The notes under the pieces are model-generated. The model saw nothing but the letters and a program-made list of their open reading frames with translations. It was not told the DNA's origin and ran no database searches. This document shows positions 1 to 8,764 of a stretch of DNA of 64,000 nt, piece by piece. Position 1 is the stretch's first letter. Each line of letters begins with the position of its first letter. Origin of the DNA: Gemmiger formicilis (GTDB lineage: Bacteria; Bacillota; Clostridia; Oscillospirales; Ruminococcaceae); contig NZ_JACJJP010000012.1 of NCBI RefSeq assembly GCF_016900095.1, positions 22,727 to 86,726 of the forward strand, in the 5' to 3' direction. The position numbers were made by a program, and so were the translations under genes.

Positions 1-53
1 GTGCAGACAAGCCCCTGTATGCCGGGGATACGGTAAAGGTGGCGGCGTCATGA
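1..53 (+). CDS. C-terminal tail of an upstream protein (partial), possibly an efflux adaptor subunit
   Basis: An open frame enters from the left edge and stops with TGA at 51-53; its last residues read DKPLYAGDTVKVAAS. The GD(T/K)VKV-type ending is common at the C-terminus of MacA/HlyD-type membrane fusion proteins. The stop overlaps the ATG of the next gene (ATGA at 50-53), so the two are probably translationally coupled. The next gene has MacB-permease features, which agrees with an ABC efflux locus. Only 17 codons are visible, so the family is an inference. Confidence 0.5.
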   Translation, partial: ADKPLYAGDTVKVAAS

Positions 54-1087
54 GCGGGCACAAGAGGTTCCGGAGATGTATTGTCCTCCTGGCAGTTCTG
101 GCGGGATTCTTTCTCTGGTGGCAAAGCCTGATACTCTCCCCCATTCTGCAAAGTGCAGCCGGGCGAAATGAGCTGTATTATGCAGAGCCGATCACCGCCG
201 TCCAGGCGGAGAACACCCGGGAGTATGCCGGATCCGATCGGAACGATACCGGCCTGTGGCCAACCTTCTGGCACCAGGACACTATCACCTGTGACGGTGT
301 TTTCAGTGCCGACAATGTGATTTGTATCCGATACCTGGGAGAGGCCACCGCTCTATGGCCGTTTTCTCTGTACAGCGGAACATATCCCGCCGGGCTCAGA
401 CAAGCCTTCATCAGCACCGGGTTGGCACAGGACCTCTGGGGAAGCGAAGATGTCATCGGCTGTACGCTGCGTTCCGGGCAATCGGATGACGCCGCCAAAG
501 TTTGCGGGGTATTTCAAAGTACGATTCCCATGCTGTGCATCTGGGCAGAGTCCGACACCGCCTTTGACCATGTTATGGTGTGCGCGTCCGACCGAACCAC
601 AGCACCCGATGATTTTTATGCCGCTGCCCAGGAATTCGCCTTGCAAAGCGGCCTTGGCGCGCCACTGGCCATCGGCTGGCACAGTGCGTTGGTTCTGCCC
701 ATCCGGTTATTCTGTTGGCTCCCGGTTTTACTGACAGGGCTTTGCTGGTTGCTTATTTTCGGCAAGAAATCTCCTCCCGCCGGGCACAAAATTCACCGCG
801 AAATAGCGGGATGGCTCATTGCCCTTACGGTTGCCTTTCTGCTTCCCTGTTTTCTGGCCCCCCTGCCTTCCTGGCTGATCCCCGGACAGTGGAGTAACCT
901 TGCATTCTGGCAGTCCCTTTGGGAAACACTGCAAGGACGGTGGCGGGAACAGCTTGTGTTCCCCGGTTCGGTGTTTCTGGGTTGGCAGAAAGAACTGCTT
1001 TGGAAAGACGGTCTCTGTTCCATCATGGCCAGCGTCTGCCTGTCGGTCGTCCTGTACCAAAGCTCCATGAAAAGTCATTCAAAATAG
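50..1087 (+). CDS. MacB/FtsX-like ABC transporter permease, short form
   Basis: 345 aa membrane protein. A hydrophobic segment at about residues 11-29 is followed by a long extracytoplasmic region (about 35-210) and three more hydrophobic segments (about 216-238, 250-275, 318-338). This is the 1+3 topology of MacB/FtsX-type permeases. The external region contains SLYSGTYPAGLRQAFIST followed by GSEDVIGCTLRSG, which resembles the MacB periplasmic core pattern (a displaced final residue set, then 'G-E-D-IG-TL'). The ATG overlaps the stop of the preceding frame. It is probably one component of an ABC efflux or lipoprotein-handling system whose ATPase lies outside the window. A perfect terminator follows. 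The sequence is divergent, so the family assignment is moderate. Confidence 0.6.
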   Translation: MSGHKRFRRCIVLLAVLAGFFLWWQSLILSPILQSAAGRNELYYAEPITAVQAENTREYAGSDRNDTGLWPTFWHQDTITCDGVFSADNVICIRYLGEATALWPFSLYSGTYPAGLRQAFISTGLAQDLWGSEDVIGCTLRSGQSDDAAKVCGVFQSTIPMLCIWAESDTAFDHVMVCASDRTTAPDDFYAAAQEFALQSGLGAPLAIGWHSALVLPIRLFCWLPVLLTGLCWLLIFGKKSPPAGHKIHREIAGWLIALTVAFLLPCFLAPLPSWLIPGQWSNLAFWQSLWETLQGRWREQLVFPGSVFLGWQKELLWKDGLCSIMASVCLSVVLYQSSMKSHSK

Positions 1088-1093
1088 CAGAAG

Positions 1094-1126
1094 TCCCGCC
1101 GGGAACATTTCCCGGCGGGATCATTT
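1094..1126 (+). terminator. Intrinsic terminator between convergent genes
   Basis: A perfect 12-bp inverted repeat (1094-1105 with 1109-1120) with a 3-nt loop is followed by a T-rich tail at 1121-1128. It sits immediately after the permease stop and before the convergent lipoprotein gene ending at 1127. Confidence 0.85.
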
Positions 1127-3307
1127 TTACGCCTGTTCTTGCAGGTAGAGGTTCGCTTGTGCCTTTACTTCTTCCACAGCCTGGTCGGGAGTGATTTGCC
1201 CTCCATAAACCTGTACAGCCTGCTCATAAACGATGGTCTGCAGGGTCCCGGCTGCGGCGGGATTTACCAATCCTGTATACTTCTCTGCCAGTTCATCCCA
1301 AGGGTATTCCAGCGGGTTCATAGCAAAGGTATCCCGTTCTTCCTGGGTATAACCATCTTGTATCGTCTGCTGCAATGCCTGTAACTCCATGTCGCGATGC
1401 ACTGCCATACCGCCGTACACATTGCTTTGCTGGATTTGCTCGTCTTCCAGCATCATACGGACAAAATCCTGGGCCTGGGGAAGATTTTCGGTTCCGGCAC
1501 GAATTCCCAGCAAGAATTGCCCCTCTGCCGTCCCGTCGAGAAGCGGCGAAAGCGTCACATCTTCCCGCTGCGTCAGCAAGGAAACAGCCTGGCTGATGCC
1601 CGTCATGCGGAATATGGCCGCTGTGGTAACGCCGTCTTGGAGGGCAAATCGGCTGGTTGGGAGCTCACTGGTTACCATCAGATTGCTGGTCCCACTGGCC
1701 ATGGGCATACTTTCCTGTGCGATGCCTGCGCTTTGTACCATGCGGTTTGTCTGTTCCAGAAATTCGGTGAGAGCGGCTTCATCCAGGCTTTCCCCGTTCG
1801 GGAAAATGCGGTTGGCTACTGCCGGATAAACCGCCTGAAAAATTTCTTTCCAGGAACCAGCCGTACAGGCTCCGCTTTCAAACAACTGTGCCAGCTCTTC
1901 CAGGCTGGCGGGGGCTCCCTCTGTTTGTACAGTGGCAAAGACAGGCGCCTCAAAGAAGGCGGGCACCGTATACAAACCATCTTCCCCCGCATAGCCGTTC
2001 AAAATATTGGAATAGAATTCACTTTCCGTTACCAGGCCATCCAAGTTCTGCAGCATGCTTTGCTGGATATAGGACTGAACGGGCAAACCGTCCAGAATCA
2101 GACAGTCCGGCCCTTCACCGCTGAGAAGTTCGGTATTCAGCTGCCGCAGGATATCCTGCTCCGAAACAGAATCTTCCGCTGTGTCACGGCCGGTGACAAT
2201 GTTCAGTTCTACATCCGGGTGCAGCGACTGGTACCGCTGTGCCGCAATCTGCAGCATGGGTGTACTCTCCATAGCCCATACCGTGAGGGTGGTTTCTGCC
2301 GCCGTTGCTTCACCTTCCTGTATGGAAAGTCTGTACAGTTTCATTTTGCCATCTTCGTTGCCGGCGATCAGATAAGCACCGTCCGCTTCTACATACAATC
2401 CCATAGCCTCGAAGTTGGATGACATGCAGTTCAGTAAAATATCGTCTGTGACTGTCTGTGTAAAGTCACCATTCAGCGGGCGGCGATACAAACCGGTACT
2501 GCCCACAAAATAGTGGTATATCCCATCTTCGGTCATGGCGGCAGCAGCAGGCAGGGTGTCCGGCCGTTCGATGGGAACTTCCTGCACAAGCTGGCCTGTT
2601 TCGGAATCATATTCTTTCAAAGTTGTGGCCACATAGTCATAAATAATCAGGTCCCCTTGATAAAAGACCGGGCGATAATCCGTTCCGTAGTCCACCGAGA
2701 AGGTCTGGGTCACCTGGCCGGTCTCACCATCCACCAAGAACCATACGCCTCCGGGGTCTGGGCCCTCCTTCTCCTCTGTCTGATTGGCTGCAAAACAGAC
2801 CAGGCCGTCTCCTCTGTCTGCAAATCCGTAAATGGCCACATACTTGCCCGGCGCCACATCTTCGGGAAGCACTACTTCTCTTGCCTGTCCGTCGGGAAGG
2901 ATCTGCACAATGGAATTTCCGTTTTGGATGACAGCCCACCAACTGCCTGTGGTATCGTAGTAGTATTTTCGGTTATAGACCTGGTTTTCCTGAATCCAGG
3001 CAGCGATGGCTGTGTTATCCTGCTCCTGCCACTCGCCGTTTTCCCGCCGGTAGGCATGGGGTATTGCCTGAGCGTCGGTGGTGACCAGAAGGGGTTCGCC
3101 ATCTGCACCGGCGGTCAGCTGCCGTACTGCATGATCTTCCAGCCCGGCGGGGGTAGCGTCGGTTTCCTGCACCTGCGCCACTTCCATCATCGCGCTGCCG
3201 GACACTGCATCTTCTCCTTCGGTTTGGTAAAACCCTGTCCCGCAGCCGCTCAGCAACAAAACCGCGCAAAGGCCCGCGACCCAACGGCGTATTCCGTGTT
3301 CTGTCAT
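1127..3307 (-). CDS. Lipoprotein with beta-propeller-like N-terminal region and extracellular solute-binding domain
   Basis: 726 aa from the ATG at 3307, chosen because AGGAGG lies just upstream and the signal peptide starts there; a longer in-frame start at 3397 would hide the signal. The lipobox LLSGC gives a lipidated Cys22. Residues about 50-335 form repeated short beta-like blocks (YVAIYGFADRGDGLVCF, GQVTQTFSVDYG, GVYHY-like units) as in sensor propellers. From about residue 340 (TLTVWAMESTPMLQIAAQRY) the sequence has the start of a type 1 ABC sugar/peptide-binding protein. No permease genes are adjacent; the nearest upstream genes on this strand are a two-component system, so an extracellular sensing role for that pair is possible but inferred. 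Confidence 0.75.
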   Translation of the reverse strand: MTEHGIRRWVAGLCAVLLLSGCGTGFYQTEGEDAVSGSAMMEVAQVQETDATPAGLEDHAVRQLTAGADGEPLLVTTDAQAIPHAYRRENGEWQEQDNTAIAAWIQENQVYNRKYYYDTTGSWWAVIQNGNSIVQILPDGQAREVVLPEDVAPGKYVAIYGFADRGDGLVCFAANQTEEKEGPDPGGVWFLVDGETGQVTQTFSVDYGTDYRPVFYQGDLIIYDYVATTLKEYDSETGQLVQEVPIERPDTLPAAAAMTEDGIYHYFVGSTGLYRRPLNGDFTQTVTDDILLNCMSSNFEAMGLYVEADGAYLIAGNEDGKMKLYRLSIQEGEATAAETTLTVWAMESTPMLQIAAQRYQSLHPDVELNIVTGRDTAEDSVSEQDILRQLNTELLSGEGPDCLILDGLPVQSYIQQSMLQNLDGLVTESEFYSNILNGYAGEDGLYTVPAFFEAPVFATVQTEGAPASLEELAQLFESGACTAGSWKEIFQAVYPAVANRIFPNGESLDEAALTEFLEQTNRMVQSAGIAQESMPMASGTSNLMVTSELPTSRFALQDGVTTAAIFRMTGISQAVSLLTQREDVTLSPLLDGTAEGQFLLGIRAGTENLPQAQDFVRMMLEDEQIQQSNVYGGMAVHRDMELQALQQTIQDGYTQEERDTFAMNPLEYPWDELAEKYTGLVNPAAAGTLQTIVYEQAVQVYGGQITPDQAVEEVKAQANLYLQEQA

Positions 3308-3394
3308 GAAAAGTCCTCCTTTTCTTTGTTGTAGGAACAAGGTCAGCATACCGAATCCCGTCTTAAAAAATCCTGTAAAGTCAGGGAAGAAACG

Positions 3395-3439
3395 CACTGC
3401 CCGGGACCGGAATTGCCAATTTTCCGGTCCCAGGCAGTG
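3395..3439 (-). terminator. Terminator after the sensor kinase gene
   Basis: An 18-bp inverted repeat with one mismatch (3395-3412 with 3422-3439) lies just past the stop of the histidine kinase at 3448. On the minus strand it is followed by CGTTTCTTCC, a weak T tract. It separates the two-component operon from the solute-binding lipoprotein gene. Confidence 0.65.
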
Positions 3440-3447
3440 TTTCAGTC

Positions 3448-4698
3448 TTAATCCTGTATCAAGGGAAAGCGAAAGGCAAAGCGGGCACCATGGGGGATAC
3501 CGCTTTGCTGCAGTAGAGTACCGCCCTGCATTTTTGCCAATTCCCGGGCGATGGGAAGTCCCACCCCCAGGTGCGTGCCCTGGACCGTCTCGGGCTGTTT
3601 GCTGTCCGAAGGCAAGCCTGGGCCGTCATCCTGCACATACAGTTCCACCCAGCCGTCTTTGCTCTCCAGCCCCAGTGTCACCGTCGTTCCCACGGGTGTA
3701 TGGGCATTGGCGTTGGACACAAGAATGCCCAGCATCTGCCCCAGACGCATGGGGTCGGCCTGCAAAAATACGTCTTCTTCCGGTGGGGGCTGCAAAATCA
3801 GATGGCGTCCTTCTGCGCTCAGCAACGGGTAAAACCGCGTGTAACAATCCAGCAGAAGTTCGCAGGCATCCACCCGTTGGAGATTCAGCTGCAGGTTTTT
3901 GGTCTGCATCCGGGAAAAAAGAATCAGGTCTTCAATCAACACATCCATCCGCAAGGTTTCGGTCTGAATGGTATGCAGTATGGTGGGAGCGCCGCCTTTT
4001 TCCTGCGCCAACAATTCCGTGTTGGAGCGAATCACCGTAACGGGAGTGCGCAGTTCATGGCCCGCCAAAGACAGAAAGTCCAGCTGTGCCTTTTGCGCCG
4101 CATAGGCAGGTGTAAAGGCTCGGGTCAGCCAAAGGCGATAGAACATAATCAGGAACAGGCAAGCAAGAAGCAACGCCACTGTTGGTCCCAGGCAAGCCCG
4201 CAGGATCGCGTTACGCATGGCATCATCGGGTTGCAGAATCAAAAGTTCCGCCGTTTGGCCGGACGCCAGACGCTGCACGGTGTAGGATGCCCGCGCACCC
4301 GCAAAAGCAGGCTCTTCCTGCAGATGTTCCTCTCCTGCCGGCAATGCCTCGCGGCAGCTTTGTACCAGGGCCGCCGCCTGGGGCTGCCAGGCTTCTTTTT
4401 GTTCGCTGATCGAATATGGCAGTTCAATCTCTTCGTTGCGGTTATACAGATAAAGGAAAACGCCATACTGCCGTTCCAGCAAAGACAACTGCTCCAGGTC
4501 CACCCGCGTACTTTCCAGGACCGCTTTTTCCAACAGCGCACGGGCGTTGGTAAACCGGTCACCATAATTTTGCTGCAGCACCTGGGTGATCTGCCGGCAG
4601 ACAATCACCCACAACACACAGAATACCCCCAGCAGCAGCCACGTGCCGCTGCGCCGGAGTTTGTCCTGCAACTGCTTGAGCGTGCTTTGTCCGGTCAT
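3448..4698 (-). CDS. Sensor histidine kinase
   Basis: 416 aa membrane kinase. Two transmembrane segments (about 19-36 and 167-187) flank an extracytoplasmic domain of about 130 residues. The H-box LAGHELRTP puts the phospho-acceptor at His214. An N-box like SNANAH (328-333), a DDGPG box (357-361) and a G2 box LGVGLPIA (377-384) complete the HATPase domain. No clear HAMP domain separates TM2 from the H-box. The start overlaps the stop of the response regulator by 4 bp, so the pair is co-translated. Signal and targets are unknown; the downstream solute-binding lipoprotein is a candidate accessory. Confidence 0.93.
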   Translation of the reverse strand: MTGQSTLKQLQDKLRRSGTWLLLGVFCVLWVIVCRQITQVLQQNYGDRFTNARALLEKAVLESTRVDLEQLSLLERQYGVFLYLYNRNEEIELPYSISEQKEAWQPQAAALVQSCREALPAGEEHLQEEPAFAGARASYTVQRLASGQTAELLILQPDDAMRNAILRACLGPTVALLLACLFLIMFYRLWLTRAFTPAYAAQKAQLDFLSLAGHELRTPVTVIRSNTELLAQEKGGAPTILHTIQTETLRMDVLIEDLILFSRMQTKNLQLNLQRVDACELLLDCYTRFYPLLSAEGRHLILQPPPEEDVFLQADPMRLGQMLGILVSNANAHTPVGTTVTLGLESKDGWVELYVQDDGPGLPSDSKQPETVQGTHLGVGLPIARELAKMQGGTLLQQSGIPHGARFAFRFPLIQD

Positions 4699-5363
4699 GG
4701 TGCTGCCAGACGGTACCCGGTGCCGTGAATCGTGAGGACCTGCACGTCAGCCCCCACGCGGCGCAGCGCCCGCCGCAAAAAGTAAATGTAATTGTCGATG
4801 ACCGCTTCTTCCGCCTCGGCTCCCAGCCCCCATACAGCGGCAAAAATTTCCCGCCGGGTTACCACCTGGTCAGCTTTTTGGAACATCAGTTCCGCCAAAG
4901 CGCAAAGCTTTCCGGTCACGGGCATACTGCCGGAAGGTCCGCTCAGCTGCATGCTTGCTTCGTCAAAGGTAACGTTGCCCACCGTGTATTGGGGGGAAGC
5001 GTGTTCGGACCGCCGGATCAGCGCCCGCACCCGTGCCAGCAGTTCTCCGTTATGAAAAGGCTTGGTCAGATAGTCATCTCCGCCGGCGTCCAGTCCGGCA
5101 ATGCGCTGCTCCACCTCTCCCAAGGCTGTCAAAAACAAAATTGGAGTATGCACACCCTGATTGCGCAGCAGCTTGGCCAAAGAAACGCCATCCATAGCAG
5201 GTAACATCCGATCCAAAAGGATCAGATCCACCTTTTGTGCCTGCAACGCATCATAGGCCTGTTCTGCATCCGGACACACGCAAGTGTCGTATCCGCCGCC
5301 TTGCAGCACGGTCTGTAAAGTCCGGGCCAGAGGCGCCTCGTCTTCTACAATCAGAATTTTCAT
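4695..5363 (-). CDS. OmpR/PhoB-family response regulator
   Basis: 222 aa from the ATG at 5363 (MKILIVEDE). The receiver domain has the acidic pair Glu7/Asp8, phospho-acceptor Asp51 (LILLDRMLP), and a conserved Lys in DDYLTKPF. The C-terminal winged helix ends in LTIHGTGYRLAAP, the usual wing motif. A long in-frame upstream extension to 5681 exists but would translate the antisense of the tRNA gene, so it is rejected. It is the first gene of a two-gene operon behind an extended -10 promoter at 5425-5453. Confidence 0.95.
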   Translation of the reverse strand: MKILIVEDEAPLARTLQTVLQGGGYDTCVCPDAEQAYDALQAQKVDLILLDRMLPAMDGVSLAKLLRNQGVHTPILFLTALGEVEQRIAGLDAGGDDYLTKPFHNGELLARVRALIRRSEHASPQYTVGNVTFDEASMQLSGPSGSMPVTGKLCALAELMFQKADQVVTRREIFAAVWGLGAEAEEAVIDNYIYFLRRALRRVGADVQVLTIHGTGYRLAAP

Positions 5364-5424
5364 GAATGGACCTCCCGGGGCAATTTTCGCATTCCACCCC
5401 ACCAAACGAGTAACCTTGCATTTT

Positions 5425-5453
5425 ATTATAGCAGTACACCGGGGACAAGTCCA
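5425..5453 (-). promoter_or_regulatory. Sigma-A-type promoter of the two-component operon
   Basis: Minus strand TGGACT (5448-5453), a 17-bp spacer, then TATAAT (5425-5430) preceded by TGC, an extended -10. It lies about 60 bp upstream of the response regulator ATG. Confidence 0.65.
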
Positions 5454-5495
5454 CGACCCACACTTTGCTCGGCACGGCTGAGATTCCCGGACATA

Positions 5496-5527
5496 ACAAA
5501 AAAGACCTGAAACCAAAGTTTCAGGTC
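5496..5527 (-). terminator. Terminator of the tRNA-Ala transcript
   Basis: A perfect 10-bp stem (5504-5513 with 5518-5527), extended by three A-T pairs, with loop CAAA. On the minus strand it runs into TTTTTTGT. It begins 4 nt past the tRNA 3' end. Confidence 0.88.
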
Positions 5528-5530
5528 TTT

Positions 5531-5606
<76 letters not shown>

Positions 5607-5639
5607 AAGCTTTTGCGTTGCCGTCAGACAACGTAGATA

Positions 5640-5668
5640 ATTATAGCAAGGGTTGTTTCGTTTGTCAA
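5640..5668 (-). promoter_or_regulatory. Strong promoter of tRNA-Ala
   Basis: Minus strand consensus TTGACA (5663-5668), a 17-bp spacer and TATAAT (5640-5645) preceded by TGC. It is about 34 bp upstream of the mature tRNA 5' end, an ideal arrangement for a stable RNA gene. Confidence 0.88.
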
Positions 5669-5754
5669 CACTTTTCTTCAAAAAAATGGCACTTTTTTCT
5701 TTTGTGGCATACTATGGCGGGAAAAGTATGTTTTCGGGAAAGGAGAGATGTTCC

Positions 5755-6393
5755 TTGCGCCGGAAAACGAAAAAGGCACCGCATCCGGTCCGGCGGCGCC
5801 TGATTGCTCTTTTGCTCTGTCTTGGCCTGCTGGTATACGGCTATTTCTACCTTGTGCAAACGGCCTTCAAACCCACATTGGAACAACTGGCCGAATATGA
5901 GTGCCGGGCCATTGTGGTGCAGGCAGTCAACCGCGCCGTAGGACAAGAGATACAGGCAGAGCCAAAGCTGTACGAAGGGCTTTATACCCTGCAATATGAC
6001 AACAGCGGAAAGATACAGACGGTTCAGACCGACACCGCTGCACTGAACCGGGTACGCACCACTTTGATTCAGGCGGTGGAAGAGGAACTGTCGGTTCTTC
6101 AGCAAACCAGTCTGGAAATCCCTTTCGGCAGTCTGACCGGTATTACCGCCCTGGGTGGTCTGGGGCCATCCTGGGAGCTGACCCTTTTGCCCGATGCCTA
6201 CGTGGAAGGAACCATCCAGGAAAAGGTTCAGTCCGTCTCGGTCAACCGCACCCAATATACCATCACCCTGGATCTGAACGTAACCATCAGCATGGTTCTG
6301 GACGGCAACACCGCCACAGCCCAGGTGCAGGACCAGATTCCGGTGGCCAGCATTTTGCTGGACGGAGAAATTCCCACCTATTATAGCGCTTAA
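5755..6393 (+). CDS. yunB: YunB-family sporulation protein
   Basis: 212 aa from a TTG start at 5755; the sequence AAAGGAGAG lies 7-8 nt upstream, which fits this start better than the ATG at 5728. A basic N-terminus (MRRKTKKAP...RRR) precedes one transmembrane segment (about 14-34). The rest is the YunB domain (PTLEQLAEYECRAIVVQAVN near the start, IPFGSLTGITALGGLGPS in the middle). In Bacillus subtilis YunB is made in the mother cell under sigma-E and is needed for efficient sporulation. The stop overlaps the convergent CLC gene by 4 bp. The family call is firm; the role in this organism is uncertain because its close relatives are reported as asporogenous. Confidence 0.85.
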   Translation: MRRKTKKAPHPVRRRLIALLLCLGLLVYGYFYLVQTAFKPTLEQLAEYECRAIVVQAVNRAVGQEIQAEPKLYEGLYTLQYDNSGKIQTVQTDTAALNRVRTTLIQAVEEELSVLQQTSLEIPFGSLTGITALGGLGPSWELTLLPDAYVEGTIQEKVQSVSVNRTQYTITLDLNVTISMVLDGNTATAQVQDQIPVASILLDGEIPTYYSA

Positions 6394-7649
6394 AAATGGC
6401 CTTTTCGCCCTTCGTGGTATTCTGCCTCCATCTTTTCGGTGACGAACCGCTGATGGCTGTACAGTCCCGTATATCCGGTCAGGGCATGGCAAATTCCGCA
6501 CACAACCCCAAAATACAGAAGTCCCTGGGCGTTGAACACTTCCACCGCCAGTGCCAACGAAGAAAACAGGCAGTTTGTGGCACCGCAGAAGACCGCCACC
6601 ATACCAAGGGCGGCACCGAATCCGGCAGGCAGGCCAAACAGTGGTGCCGCCACGCAGCCGAAAGTGGCCCCGATGAAAAAGCTGGGTACCACTTCCCCTC
6701 CCTTATACCCTGCCGCCAAAGTCACGGCAGTAAACAAGATTTTCAGGGCAAAATCCTGGGGCAATGCCTGCCCCTGCTCAATGGCCTGCTGAATCACATC
6801 GGTCCCTGCCCCGTTATAGCGCATGGAACCGCAGACAAGGGTTGCCGCCAGCACCGCAAAGCCACCTGCCAGCACCCGCAACCATGGATTGGGAAACCGG
6901 CGCTGCATGAATCGCCCCACGAAGCGCAGGGCGCCGCAGAATACCATGGTCACAACCGCGCAGGCCAGGCCAAGGCCGGCGGTCTGCACCAAGGGCAGCG
7001 GAGCCGTATCCGGCGCTTGGATTGCAAACCGAACCGGTGTGACCCGCAGAACCGTGCACAAACCGTATGCCACCAGGGACGCTGCATAGGCAGGAATGAA
7101 CGCCGCGTAAAAGACCAGTCCCACATTGATCACCATCATGGCAAACATAGTGGCCGCCAGCGGCGTGCCGAACAAAGCGGTAAAAAAGGCGGCCATGCCG
7201 CAGATGGTGGCCACGCGGCAGTCATGATCCGAAAGACGCAGCAGTCTTCCGGCATGCCAGCCGATATCGCCGCCCATCTGCAAGGCAGCGCCTTCCCGTC
7301 CGGCACTGCCGCCGGCCATATGGGTCAAAACGGTGGCAACAAAGATGGCCGGCAACAACAAAAAGCGCAGGGGCTTGCCGTCCTGCACGGCATCGATCAC
7401 ATTGTCGGTTCCCTGGCCTTCGGTTCCGGTCACTTTATACAGCGCTACAATGACCAGGCCCACCACAGGCAGCGTAAACAGCAGCCAGGGATGTTGGGTG
7501 CGCAGTGCGGTGACCGCGGTAACCGCATGATAAAATGCCGCGCCGATTCCGCCGCACAGAATGCCCACCACCGCTGCCAGTACCAGCCATTTGGCCAGCA
7601 GCAGCGTGCTGGTCCGGACGCGCAGCCAGCTTTCGCGGATACGTTGCAT
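6390..7649 (-). CDS. CLC-family chloride/fluoride-type channel or antiporter
   Basis: About 419 aa, with a start at 7649 supported by GGGAGG 9 nt upstream. Ten or more hydrophobic helices cover the protein. The filter region reads GSAGREGAALQ (114-124), the counterpart of the CLC GxGREGP motif, with Glu119 at the external gate position. The late GGEVVPSFFIGATFG matches the CLC GGxFxPxLxIGAxxG helix. The usual Pro after GREG is Ala here. It is a membrane anion transporter or channel; the ion (Cl- or F-) cannot be told from sequence alone. It lies downstream of pilT on the same strand with a 27-bp gap. Confidence 0.88.
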   Translation of the reverse strand: MQRIRESWLRVRTSTLLLAKWLVLAAVVGILCGGIGAAFYHAVTAVTALRTQHPWLLFTLPVVGLVIVALYKVTGTEGQGTDNVIDAVQDGKPLRFLLLPAIFVATVLTHMAGGSAGREGAALQMGGDIGWHAGRLLRLSDHDCRVATICGMAAFFTALFGTPLAATMFAMMVINVGLVFYAAFIPAYAASLVAYGLCTVLRVTPVRFAIQAPDTAPLPLVQTAGLGLACAVVTMVFCGALRFVGRFMQRRFPNPWLRVLAGGFAVLAATLVCGSMRYNGAGTDVIQQAIEQGQALPQDFALKILFTAVTLAAGYKGGEVVPSFFIGATFGCVAAPLFGLPAGFGAALGMVAVFCGATNCLFSSLALAVEVFNAQGLLYFGVVCGICHALTGYTGLYSHQRFVTEKMEAEYHEGRKGHF

Positions 7650-7676
7650 GAATTGTTTCCTCCCCATATACCCGGA

Positions 7677-8747
7677 TTACAGGCTTTCCAGCGCGTTGAG
7701 CTTACGCACCATGGTTTCGTAGCGCAGACAATAGGTCAGTGCCGTATCCCGGGTGATCCGCTTCTGGGCATACAGACGGCACAGGCTGTCGTCCATGGTG
7801 CACATACCTTCCGCCGCCCCCGCCTGGATAGCCGCATCGATCTGGTGGGTCTTGGCTTCACGGATCAGGTTCTTGATGGCTGCATTGTTGTTCATCACCT
7901 CAAACACCGCCGTCTGTCCGCCGTCGGTGGTGGGGATCAGCTGCTGGCTGATGACCGTTTGCAGCACCATGGACAGCTGAATGCGGACCTGGCTCTGCTG
8001 GCTGGCCGGAAAAACATCGATGATCCGGTCGATGGTGTTGGCCGCCCCGGTGGTGTGCAGGGTGGAAAACAGCAGCTGTCCGGTTTCGGCGGCGGTCATG
8101 GCCACCTCAATGGTTTCCAGGTCCCGCATCTCGCCCAGCAGAATCACATCCGGGCTTTCCCGCAACGCACTGCGCAAGGCGCTCACATAGCTGGGGGAAT
8201 CGCTGCCGATCTCCCGCTGGGTGACAATGCTGCGGTCGTGGCGGTGGATGTACTCGATGGGGTCCTCCATGGTGATGATATGGGACTCCCGGTTGTGGTT
8301 GATGGAGTCAATCAGGCAGGCCAGCGTGGTGGACTTGCCGCTGCCGGCCGGCCCGGTGACCAGTACCATACCCTTGAGCTTGCCCGCCGCCTGCATGACC
8401 TGGGAAGGAATCCCCAGCGCGTTGGGGTCGGGCAAACCGAACCGGATGACCCGCAGCACCATGGCCAATGTGCCGCGCTGATGCAACACATTGGCGCGAA
8501 AACGTCCCATGTGCGGGATGGCGAAGGAGAAGTCGTCATCCGCATCCGGTTTTTCCATCCGCTCGGGGGAACGGCCGCAGATACTATAGATGCCTTCCAC
8601 AAAATCCCGGGTGGATTCCGGCATCAGGCGTTCCCCCACCCGCTGCTGGCGCCCGTTGACCTTGTAGGTCAGCGGCAGGCCTGCAATGATAAAGATATCC
8701 GAAGCGCCCAGTTCCAGCGCCTGCTTCAAAACATCGGTGATATTCAT
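7677..8747 (-). CDS. pilT: PilT-type twitching ATPase
   Basis: 356 aa from the ATG at 8747 (MNITDVL). Walker A is GPAGSGKST (132-140), Walker B VILLGEMRD (201-209), and the His box STLHT is at 228-232. The PilT-specific region reads AIKNLIREAKTHQ, close to the AIRNLIRExK signature that separates PilT from PilB/GspE. It is normally a cytoplasmic hexamer that retracts type IV pili. Here it is the last gene of a compact pilus-like operon and the only assembly/retraction ATPase in the window. The CLC gene follows but is probably unrelated in function. Confidence 0.93.
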   Translation of the reverse strand: MNITDVLKQALELGASDIFIIAGLPLTYKVNGRQQRVGERLMPESTRDFVEGIYSICGRSPERMEKPDADDDFSFAIPHMGRFRANVLHQRGTLAMVLRVIRFGLPDPNALGIPSQVMQAAGKLKGMVLVTGPAGSGKSTTLACLIDSINHNRESHIITMEDPIEYIHRHDRSIVTQREIGSDSPSYVSALRSALRESPDVILLGEMRDLETIEVAMTAAETGQLLFSTLHTTGAANTIDRIIDVFPASQQSQVRIQLSMVLQTVISQQLIPTTDGGQTAVFEVMNNNAAIKNLIREAKTHQIDAAIQAGAAEGMCTMDDSLCRLYAQKRITRDTALTYCLRYETMVRKLNALESL

Positions 8748-8764
8748 GATCGGTGTTCTTCCTT

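Noticed and set aside
5687..5715. A sigma-E promoter for yunB (CATACTAT at 5708-5715)
   Set aside because: The -10-like block is suggestive, but no matching sigma-E -35 is found at the right distance.
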